From IMG/VR virus record IMGVR_UViG_3300041955_000703, positions 1 to 28,675 of that record: DNA of 28,675 nt. One strand, written 5' to 3'. Source of the stretch: a virus. Of the stretch, positions 1 through 5,818 are shown in pieces; positions within the stretch are counted from its first letter, which is position 1; each line of letters starts with the position of its first letter. The position numbers were made by a program, and so were the translations under genes. The notes beneath the pieces are model-generated. The model searched no databases, was not told the DNA's origin, and saw only the letters and a list, made by a program, of their open reading frames with translations.

Positions 1-23
1 CTGACTGGATGCGGGAAAATCAT
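1..23 (-). CDS. start of a gene running off the left edge
   Basis: An ATG at 23-21 overlaps the TGA stop of the upstream gene (TGA at 22-20) in the ATGA arrangement used throughout this operon. Only seven codons are inside the window (MIFPHPV), so no function can be assigned. The call rests on the coupling pattern; it would be wrong if the frame closes just outside the window. Confidence 0.4.
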
Positions 24-385
24 GCTGACCTCAAAAACCCCCTTTCAAGGTTTCCATGCCACTCGTTTCTGCCGTCCACCACACCTTTGTTTCTCCAAAT
101 GCTTGGTGAAAGAGTTGGAAAGTCCAGATTTCCGTCCCAAGACCAATGTGGGCCTGAGCTATCTGAAAAGGTGGGCCCACGGGTGACAGGAATGGGAGCA
201 ATGGTGCCCCCCTCGTTGCCAGGAATCCTGATGAGCAGGTCTGTGACCACTCCCACCGAATTGGAGAGCCAAAGAAAATCGCCATCCCTCTCCAGTATAT
301 CCTCACAGCCTGGAAACCAATTCTCGGCGGTGGCGCCCGTTGGCGGGGGCTCTCTGCGACGGCAGGCCACTGAGTCCCGATTCAT
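20..385 (-). CDS. small phage protein resembling DUF6527
   Basis: This 121-aa protein starts at an ATG that overlaps the stop of the GH130-like gene (ATGA), so the two are translationally coupled. The C-terminal half has the pattern W-S-W-D-G-N followed by PTLSPSI (about residues 81-95) and then a WHG-x-L segment near the end. From memory this matches small phage proteins of the DUF6527 type, where a W-x-F-N-G-D then PT-x-SPS signature precedes a C-terminal histidine. The paired N-terminal cysteines usual in that family are missing: only one Cys (in FPGCED) follows the first nine residues. Function is unknown; its place at the end of the head operon suggests a minor structural or accessory role. 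Confidence 0.6.
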   Translation of the reverse strand: MNRDSVACRRREPPPTGATAENWFPGCEDILERDGDFLWLSNSVGVVTDLLIRIPGNEGGTIAPIPVTRGPTFSDSSGPHWSWDGNLDFPTLSPSIWRNKGVVDGRNEWHGNLERGFLRSA

Positions 386-1407
386 GCCACCACCATCCTC
401 TCCAGGAGCTCTGAGAACGTGTACCGCATCAGGCAGCAGTAGGAATCATTGACCCCGATGGACACAATGGCCGAGAAATCCCCGCTGCCCCCCTGCTCCA
501 GGATGGCCCCACCTGGAAAGACGCAGCAGGGGTGACCCGCCCCTGGCCTGGGGCTGTGGAGGGTGGGGCTGGCCTCTGTGCCCCACAGCAGGGGCTCCTT
601 GGTGTAATGGGTGATCCGGTAGGGGGCAAAGCCGTCAAAGAGCTGCGCCCCGTACCAGTAGCGTCCCCCCCGCCCAGGGATGCGCACCCACCCGCCCACA
701 AACTCCAGCATGCTCCTCCTGGGCCCACCAATCGCCCCATCAATCCAGTTTATGGCAACAGGGCTGGCCCTGCCTGAGCAGGAGGCCCCTGGAGGGTCAA
801 TCGGCACTGCGGCAGTGGTGTGGCCTGCCCTGGTGGCCACCTCCAGCACCATCCTGGGGTGCTGCGAATAGACCAGGCACAGCTTGCCGTCCAGGTCCTC
901 AAACGGGGTCCAGTTTTTCTCAATGCCCCCGATTTTCCCAAAGCCCAGGGGAATCTCCTCCACCGCTGCCAGGCTGTCAGGATCAATGGCAAAGAGCCTG
1001 GGCTGGCAGACCGGGGGCAGCTGCAGCCTCACCATCAGGGCCAGCAGCCACAGCCTCCCACCCGCAACGCACAGCCTGGGGTCCTCCCAATGGTTGTCTC
1101 CCTTTTCGTTGGGCAGCCTGACGGTGCCGCTGCCCTGGATGGTCAGCTCAGAGTCCAGCAGGGAGAGCCCGATGCTGGAGACCGCCGAGAAACTTTCAAC
1201 CCGGTAGGCAACAAAAATGCGCTGGCCGAGCCTGCAGATGGATGGGTTGTAATGCCTGGCCCCTGGCACCAGCTCCCTGGAGTCCAGCCTGGCCAGGAAA
1301 TTGGGACTCAGCTCAACAGGGGGATGGGGCAGCCTGATTTCATGGATCAGCTGCGGGGTGGGAGGCCAGGGGGCCTGAGAGGGGAGTGGGGCACCTGAAA
1401 GTCTCAC
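382..1407 (-). CDS. GH130-like five-bladed beta-propeller protein
   Basis: This 341-aa protein starts at a GTG overlapping the preceding stop (GTGA). GH130 enzymes are beta-mannoside phosphorylases and hydrolases built on a five-bladed propeller. Propeller-type motifs occur in the family order: YNPSI and YRVES near residues 53-71, WEDPRL near 107-112, EKNWTPF near 163-169, then near the C-terminus a CCVFPGGAI stretch, SIGVND and a final SELLERM. The last three correspond to the FPCGA, YYGAAD and LL motifs that close GH130 domains. I cannot verify the catalytic Asp/Glu or the phosphate-binding residues. It lies between head connector and accessory genes rather than with the glycosyltransferases, so it may act on or bind host glycans from the virion. 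Substrate and activity are inference; the fold is fairly secure. Confidence 0.7.
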   Translation of the reverse strand: MRLSGAPLPSQAPWPPTPQLIHEIRLPHPPVELSPNFLARLDSRELVPGARHYNPSICRLGQRIFVAYRVESFSAVSSIGLSLLDSELTIQGSGTVRLPNEKGDNHWEDPRLCVAGGRLWLLALMVRLQLPPVCQPRLFAIDPDSLAAVEEIPLGFGKIGGIEKNWTPFEDLDGKLCLVYSQHPRMVLEVATRAGHTTAAVPIDPPGASCSGRASPVAINWIDGAIGGPRRSMLEFVGGWVRIPGRGGRYWYGAQLFDGFAPYRITHYTKEPLLWGTEASPTLHSPRPGAGHPCCVFPGGAILEQGGSGDFSAIVSIGVNDSYCCLMRYTFSELLERMVVA

Positions 1408-1892
1408 AGGTTTCTGAGGTCATGGGGCTCAAACTGCCGCCGCTGCCCAAGGTTCAGAGTCACAAGGCCCGGTTTCACCGCAATGTTGCTGCCGCTTGGG
1501 TTGCTGGTGGCATTAATCGGAAACCTGCCCTCACGCAGCTGCAGCAGGGTGCTCTGATACGTGCGCTCATCCTGGGTTTGGTCAGGCAGCAGCACCATGT
1601 TGAGCCTGCCCTTGAGCACCCTGCAGACCTTTTTCACGCACAGGTCTTTCAGGTTGGGGGGGATCACATTGGGGGTGACCGTCCCCTGACTGGCATCCAT
1701 CGTATAGCGTCCAGAGAAACCGATGGACCCCAAAATCTCGTCTGAAATGTTGGCGATGACCCGCCCGGTGGGGTCACTCTGTCCAGAGGCCAGCGCAGTG
1801 GTCTGAAACGCTGTGACCAACGGCCCGGCCTGGGCATCCTGCAGGTCAGCCAAGGTGACCGCAATCCAGGGCACTGAGGGCAGCCCTGGCAT
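1404..1892 (-). CDS. Mu gp36/DUF1320-like head-tail connector
   Basis: The chosen ATG at 1892 has a clear GGAGG eight bases upstream, one of the few strong Shine-Dalgarno sites in the operon, and gives 162 aa. A TTG five codons upstream is less likely. The centre of the protein (LKDLCVKKVCRVLKGR, then DERTYQSTLLQLREG) resembles the helical core of Mu gp36-type (DUF1320) completion proteins, which sit at the head-tail interface. The N-terminus has a WIAVTLADLQDAQAG segment, also like that family (start with a short helix, then a substrate-like loop). Position after the capsid genes agrees. The family call is from motif memory, not a search. Its stop overlaps the GTG of the GH130-like gene. Confidence 0.5.
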   Translation of the reverse strand: MPGLPSVPWIAVTLADLQDAQAGPLVTAFQTTALASGQSDPTGRVIANISDEILGSIGFSGRYTMDASQGTVTPNVIPPNLKDLCVKKVCRVLKGRLNMVLLPDQTQDERTYQSTLLQLREGRFPINATSNPSGSNIAVKPGLVTLNLGQRRQFEPHDLRNL

Positions 1893-1896
1893 GGCC

Positions 1897-2274
1897 TCAA
1901 CCTCCAATCCCTGGGAATTTCCTGTGGACCGCAGCCCTCACCTTGGCCTTTTCGTCAGGGGTCCCAAACTGACTCACCCTGGCCAGCGCATTTCTGGCAT
2001 GGGCTGCGTCATGGATGGGATACCTGCCCCCAGGCAGCGCAAAGTTGGAGGGTTTGATGTGCTTGCGAGCCTTGGCCGTCAGGACTTTGTTTGGCACCAC
2101 CACAGGCTCAGTCATGTGGGAGGCTGTAAACCTGCTCTCATTCCTGACCAGGGTGGGTGTTGCCCTGGAAAAAACCCCGTAGGGTGAGGAGCCCCTGAAT
2201 TGAGGCTCCGATTGGGCAGACTTTCCCTGTTGTGGTTTTGACCCTGCCCTGGTGATGGTGCCAAGTGAGCTCAT
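1897..2274 (-). CDS. small basic capsid-associated protein (DUF6582-like C-terminus)
   Basis: This 125-aa basic protein starts at an ATG coupled by ATGA to the previous gene. The C-terminal 60 residues contain KARKHIKPSNFALPG, GRYPIHDAAHARNALARVS and KVRAAVHRKFP. This pattern is widespread in phage head proteins and at the C-terminus of some head proteases; I recall it as DUF6582. Residues 45-58 (NESRFTASHMTEPV) resemble residues 87-100 of the major capsid protein encoded upstream (NEERFTASYYSEPL): nine of 14 are identical. This suggests a shared binding or processing motif. The precise role is not known. Confidence 0.65.
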   Translation of the reverse strand: MSSLGTITRAGSKPQQGKSAQSEPQFRGSSPYGVFSRATPTLVRNESRFTASHMTEPVVVPNKVLTAKARKHIKPSNFALPGGRYPIHDAAHARNALARVSQFGTPDEKAKVRAAVHRKFPGIGG

Positions 2275-2573
2275 GCTTTTGCGGTCTCGAGTTTCTTGCC
2301 TGGCACAGGGGTGCGCTCAGGCTCGTGCCAGCTGCCAGGCAGCTTGCCGTAGGGGTCCTGCACTGCGCTGCGGACCACCAGGATGCCTGGTGGGTTTATC
2401 CCGTCATTGGCCACATCGCAGAAAACGTGCAGCTGGACGGGGGTGGACTCGGTTGCCTCATCCCCAGGCAGGGTGGTCCAGACCTGGGAGATGGTGGCAG
2501 CCCGATGGTGCCCTGGGTGGCGAGCAGTCTCAGGCATGACGTAGTGGACTGCTCTGCTGAGTGAGGGAATCAT
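2271..2573 (-). CDS. unknown small protein downstream of the capsid gene
   Basis: This 100-aa protein starts at the ATG at 2573, the first gene after the capsid stop. The leader just upstream is C-rich (CCTACCCCCACAGCC) without a Shine-Dalgarno site. The sequence is mixed and soluble, with a predicted beta-rich middle (PVQLHVFCDVAND, then GILVVRSAVQDPYG). I do not recognise a family. Its stop overlaps the next start (ATGA). Position between capsid and connector suggests a head or head-completion function. Confidence 0.6.
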   Translation of the reverse strand: MIPSLSRAVHYVMPETARHPGHHRAATISQVWTTLPGDEATESTPVQLHVFCDVANDGINPPGILVVRSAVQDPYGKLPGSWHEPERTPVPGKKLETAKA

Positions 2574-2606
2574 GGCTGTGGGGGTAGGACGTTCTACTGT
2601 GCGGGG

Positions 2607-2631
2607 TGACCTGGGGCCAGCCCCCAGGTCA
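2607..2631 (-). terminator. GC-rich hairpin over the capsid stop codon
   Basis: TGACCTGGGG (2607-2616) and CCCCAGGTCA (2622-2631) form a perfect 10-bp inverted repeat with a 5-base loop. On the minus strand the stem begins exactly with the TGA stop of the capsid gene. No U-tract follows, so it is not a canonical intrinsic terminator. It could slow RNA polymerase, or protect the 3' end of an abundant capsid mRNA. Confidence 0.5.
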
Positions 2632-3810
2632 GGTGATGGTCAGCTCGCCAATGCCCACTGTGGCTGTCTGCTGGATCATCTCGTAATGCTCAATGCTGAT
2701 GTCCACAAACTTGGCCCCAACAGGCTGACGGTAAACCCTGAAATCCCCATCTGCCACAGGAGTCACAAACCTCTTGAGGTTGGTGGGGTCATCCCTGGTG
2801 GGATTGTCCTGGGCAAAAAAGGCCACCACATTCTGCGGCAGCACATAGGACTTGGTGGGGGTGACCCATTCCGCAGACTGGTAGAGGGCTTTGGAGACCA
2901 TCATGCCGTCCACGGACTGGTCAGCAACCACATCATCCACGGTCCTGCCATAGCCATAAATGGCCCCGGCAGCCAATGCCTGGGCTGCGTAAGCAGCCTT
3001 GCGAATGTTCCAGCTCTTGAGGTCAATCAGCAGCCGATTGGGGAACACTCCAGAGGTCACCTGGGTGGTCTGGATGAGTGTGCGAATGTCCTCATCAGGC
3101 TGCGGGGTGGGGTTGGTGCTGGAATTGTAGGTCCAGACCTTTCCGGTGTTGGCTGCCGCTGCCGCTGCCAGCAGGGTGGAGATGGCCCTGCGGTAGATGT
3201 TGCGCTTGAGCCTCTGGAGGATGCGGGAAACAATCAGCTCCTCAGTGAGGATGCCTGCTCCCTCCTCGTCCAGGTCCAGCCGATAGCGCAGGCCCCGGTT
3301 GACCGTCTTGGAGAGGACAGTTGAGCCCTTGAATTCGATCTCCTTGAATTCCGAGCCAATGGGCCTGTCATCGTTGAGCTCGGACAGGAAAGCCTCCACG
3401 TTGACTGCGGACTTGAATTCAAACCTGCGTCCAACGGGGACCCTGGGTGCGATGAAATCAATGAGCTTGTCCAGGTCCTCAGGGTCAGTCCAGCCCACCG
3501 CATAGGTGGTCAGGGGCTCCGAGTAATAGGATGCCGTGAACCTCTCCTCGTTGGCCAGGATTTTCCGGCCTTGGCTGTCCCTGAGCCTCAGGGGCATCCC
3601 CGCCGAGTCTGTCGGAAACAGCATCTTGGCATCCTCGTCAGAGAGGGAATAGATGCGCCCAGGCTTTATGTTGCCGCCTGCTGGCATTTCAGGAAATCTC
3701 TCAAGGCCCTCAACCGAATTTGAGAGGGCCAGGGAGCTCCTGGCAAAGGTTTCAAATTCCTGCTCAATCCTGGCCTTGACCTGGCCAACCTTGTAGGAAG
3801 TGCTTTTCAT
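2629..3810 (-). CDS. major capsid protein
   Basis: This 393-aa protein is the right size and in the right place (after portal, protease/scaffold and decoration-like genes) to be the HK97-fold major capsid protein. The N-terminal ~100 residues are charged and helical, consistent with a delta-type scaffolding domain. The middle has ERFTASYYSEPLTTYAVGW (89-107), then DFIAPRVPVGRRFEF, typical of capsid N-arm and E-loop regions. The second half contains a long DNxxRDDPTNLKRF-type loop and ends in a beta strand (VGIGELTIT). A Leu-Ala-Asn at residues 85-87 sits where a delta domain would be cut. The start is preceded by a 48-base C/A-rich leader and no Shine-Dalgarno site; a hairpin covers the stop. 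The fold is inferred from order and size, not from a search. Confidence 0.85.
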   Translation of the reverse strand: MKSTSYKVGQVKARIEQEFETFARSSLALSNSVEGLERFPEMPAGGNIKPGRIYSLSDEDAKMLFPTDSAGMPLRLRDSQGRKILANEERFTASYYSEPLTTYAVGWTDPEDLDKLIDFIAPRVPVGRRFEFKSAVNVEAFLSELNDDRPIGSEFKEIEFKGSTVLSKTVNRGLRYRLDLDEEGAGILTEELIVSRILQRLKRNIYRRAISTLLAAAAAANTGKVWTYNSSTNPTPQPDEDIRTLIQTTQVTSGVFPNRLLIDLKSWNIRKAAYAAQALAAGAIYGYGRTVDDVVADQSVDGMMVSKALYQSAEWVTPTKSYVLPQNVVAFFAQDNPTRDDPTNLKRFVTPVADGDFRVYRQPVGAKFVDISIEHYEMIQQTATVGIGELTIT

Positions 3811-3858
3811 GGTGGTGTGTCTTTTTGTTGGAGGTGGGTGGGTGTGTGGCAGGGTTGC
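3811..3858 (-). promoter_or_regulatory. C/A-only leader of the capsid gene
   Basis: The 48 bases between the decoration-like stop and the capsid ATG are 43 C or A on the coding strand, with only three G and two T. The leader contains ACACACCCACCCACC and ends ACACACCACC next to ATG. There is no purine-rich ribosome site. It is probably an unstructured translation-enhancing leader; a protein or sRNA target is also possible. Confidence 0.55.
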
Positions 3859-4482
3859 TCAGGTGATCACATCCACATTCACGACCTGTGGACGGGGATC
3901 GAATTCAATTTGCGCCCCCGCACCCTCTGAGGTGCTGAGGGACAGGCCAAGGCTCCAGTAGGACCCTGGGGTGGCTGGCAGGGATGTGAGCTGGCCGGCA
4001 GTGGTGCTGGACCCCACCAGGAGGGTGTTGAAAGGCACCACCCCGTCAGTGATGCCATAGAGGGTGGCCCGGCCTGCCCCGCCAAGGAGCTGGACGGCAC
4101 CCTGGAACGGCGCAACGTCAAGGGAAGTGCTCACCTCATCGGTCATGATCCCCAGGGGAATCTCCAGCCTGCTGGTGGGCAGCAGGTGGACAAACACCCC
4201 GTCAGGGATGCTGGTAGCATACGGCACTGCGGGGGCCAGGGCTGACTGCGCTCCTGAGGCTGCGTAGGAGACCGCCAGATACCTGGTGGTATAGAGGGTG
4301 TAATCAATCGGCCAGGCACTCAGCATGCCATGCGGGTGTCTGCCCTCAGCAGCGTTGGCCAGGACCCTCTGGCCCAGGATACGGTCAATGATGGCCCTCA
4401 TGTTGACGGGCTGCACACTGACGATTCCAAACCTTTTCTTGGCCCAAATGTTGAAAGAGCCGTAGTTTGTCTTGAGTTTCAT
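3859..4482 (-). CDS. capsid decoration-like protein
   Basis: The start at 4482 (MKLKTNYGS) gives 207 aa; an upstream in-frame extension would cover the C/A leader and is low complexity, so it was rejected. The gene lies between protease/scaffold and capsid genes, where Mu-like and lambda-like phages encode head decoration or cement proteins. The sequence is beta-rich in the second half (ITDGVVPFNTLLVG, then LPATPGSYWSLGLSLS), with glycine and alanine turns as in DUF2190-type cement proteins, which is a loose resemblance only. A Leu-Ala-Asn occurs at residues 41-43, as in the capsid protein. It has its own C/A-rich leader, suggesting high expression. Confidence 0.55.
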   Translation of the reverse strand: MKLKTNYGSFNIWAKKRFGIVSVQPVNMRAIIDRILGQRVLANAAEGRHPHGMLSAWPIDYTLYTTRYLAVSYAASGAQSALAPAVPYATSIPDGVFVHLLPTSRLEIPLGIMTDEVSTSLDVAPFQGAVQLLGGAGRATLYGITDGVVPFNTLLVGSSTTAGQLTSLPATPGSYWSLGLSLSTSEGAGAQIEFDPRPQVVNVDVIT

Positions 4483-4534
4483 GGGTGGAAATTTTGTCGG
4501 TTGTGGTTGTGGGTGGTGGCGGGGTGGGTGGGTG
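4483..4534 (-). promoter_or_regulatory. C/A-only leader of the decoration-like gene
   Basis: All but five of 52 bases on the coding strand are C or A (two G, three T). It reads in blocks such as CACCCACCCACC and CCACAACCACAACC, then AAAATTTCCACCC before ATG. No Shine-Dalgarno site is present. It closely resembles the capsid gene leader in composition and length. Confidence 0.55.
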
Positions 4535-5242
4535 TTATTTGCCATCCTCCTTTTCATCCTCGTCCCTGGACTCGTCATTGGTCCCATGCTCGGGGCCAAA
4601 GAGCTCTGGACGCATCTTCTTGACGTTGGACCAAGCCCGGTTGCGGCAGGTGTTTTTCTCGTTGGCCGTCATGTTGGGGTGGTAGCCCAGGGCCTTCATT
4701 TCCGCATTGACCAGCTTATTGATTTTGTCCCCGTTGCTCATGCCATCCTCCTCAGGGGCGTCCCCGCCGTTCTCCAGGGGCTTGCCCCCGTTGGCAAACT
4801 CCTCCCTGGCCTTGCGGTCCAGCTCAGCTGCGGTCTCACTGGCCACCCTGGGGCTGGTTTTCACCTTGGCCTTGACGTTGGCCAGGATGCGCTTGCCAGC
4901 GTCCAGGTCATTGGCAAGCACCGTCTCCCAGGTCTTGCGGTCAGCTGCCGTGATCCTGCCATCCTTGATGGCCCCATCCAGGACCTCTTTGATTTCAGCG
5001 GTCTTGGCGTTGGCCAATGCGATTGCCCCCGCATCAGCCCTGGCCTTTTGGGCATCCCGGTCTGCGGTCACAGTCTCCAGCTCCTTGGTCTTGGCTGCCA
5101 GCTGGTCCTGGACGTTGGCCAGGGCTGTGGGCTCTGGACGTTTGGTGAGGCTGGTCACAGCCTCCAGAATCTCAGCATCAGTGGACTCATTGCTGAGTGT
5201 GGGAAAGAGGGCTTTCAGGGCCTTGAGCAGTAGGTCTTTCAT
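4535..5242 (-). CDS. possible nested scaffold protein (Mu Z-like)
   Basis: An in-frame ATG at 5242 (MKDLLLKALKALF, residue 193 of the protease gene) begins exactly at the protease/scaffold boundary and would make a 235-aa scaffold with the same C-terminus. Mu and many lambda-like phages make scaffold this way from a start inside the protease gene. The bases before the ATG (CACTCACCAATGATCCC) lack a Shine-Dalgarno site but are C/A-rich like other capsid leaders here. This is an inference from position and analogy. Confidence 0.35.
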   Translation of the reverse strand: MKDLLLKALKALFPTLSNESTDAEILEAVTSLTKRPEPTALANVQDQLAAKTKELETVTADRDAQKARADAGAIALANAKTAEIKEVLDGAIKDGRITAADRKTWETVLANDLDAGKRILANVKAKVKTSPRVASETAAELDRKAREEFANGGKPLENGGDAPEEDGMSNGDKINKLVNAEMKALGYHPNMTANEKNTCRNRAWSNVKKMRPELFGPEHGTNDESRDEDEKEDGK

Positions 5243-5818
5243 GGGATCATTGGTGAGTGCGTTTGCTAGTGACAAATTGGGGATGTTGGGTTTGTCCACC
5301 AGGCCAATGGATTTGATGGCGATGGGGACAAAGACTGTCATCTCATTTTTCTTCTCCCCGGTCTCCTCCACATACCAGTTGGGGCTGATGCGGTCCTTGC
5401 CGTTGGCCACCAGCCTGCCACCCGCCTCAGTGAGGACCTGTTTGATGGCCAGCCCCTCATCCCTCACCTCCATGTCAGCCACATTGCCGTAAATGGTGTG
5501 GTCAGGATACTGGTTCGCTAGGTCAGGGTTGTCAGGGTGGCCCTTGAAAATCGGCAGGCCCACAATGGCCCTCTTGAATCTGCCCCAGGTGCTCTTGAAA
5601 GCATTGACAATGCTCTCAGCCTCCAGCTGCCCAAAACGCTGCCAGCCTGCAGCGTGCCTCCACATCCCGAACGGGATTACCGTCCAGCCCCGGTCATCAG
5701 TGATGGCCTCCAGGGAATTTGGCAGGCCAAAGCAGTAGGAATGGGCTCCTGCACTGTTGGCCAGCGCAATGGGCTCCTGGGGTTTTGTGGTAATCCGTCC
5801 CGCTGAGATGGTGAGCAA
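4535..5818 (-). CDS. Mu I-like head protease with C-terminal scaffold
   Basis: This 427-aa protein resembles the Mu-like prophage I protein family, which matures the prohead and supplies the internal scaffold. The protease part runs from about residue 25 to 190: SYCFGLPNS, RGWTVIPFG, an IFKGHPDNP turn, EAGGRLVANGKDRISPNW and IKSIGLVDKPNIPNL. The last segment is the hallmark of the family. Residues 193-430 are charged, helical and Ala/Glu/Lys-rich, as expected for scaffold. The start is a TTG directly after the portal TAG and in the same frame; no ATG or GTG lies close by. Seven Leu-Ala-Asn tripeptides occur (positions 19, 100, 184, 233, 268, 301 and 312), possibly self-cleavage sites. Catalytic residues were not identified with certainty. 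Confidence 0.75.
   Translation of the reverse strand: MLTISAGRITTKPQEPIALANSAGAHSYCFGLPNSLEAITDDRGWTVIPFGMWRHAAGWQRFGQLEAESIVNAFKSTWGRFKRAIVGLPIFKGHPDNPDLANQYPDHTIYGNVADMEVRDEGLAIKQVLTEAGGRLVANGKDRISPNWYVEETGEKKNEMTVFVPIAIKSIGLVDKPNIPNLSLANALTNDPMKDLLLKALKALFPTLSNESTDAEILEAVTSLTKRPEPTALANVQDQLAAKTKELETVTADRDAQKARADAGAIALANAKTAEIKEVLDGAIKDGRITAADRKTWETVLANDLDAGKRILANVKAKVKTSPRVASETAAELDRKAREEFANGGKPLENGGDAPEEDGMSNGDKINKLVNAEMKALGYHPNMTANEKNTCRNRAWSNVKKMRPELFGPEHGTNDESRDEDEKEDGK

Noticed and set aside
9-452. Plus-strand frame of 147 codons at the left edge
   Set aside because: It lies opposite the coupled minus-strand genes and has no family motif; a shadow frame.
4707-5492. Plus-strand frame of 261 codons opposite the protease/scaffold gene
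   Set aside because: Ser/Leu/Ala-rich mirror of the scaffold region; the minus strand has the recognised family.
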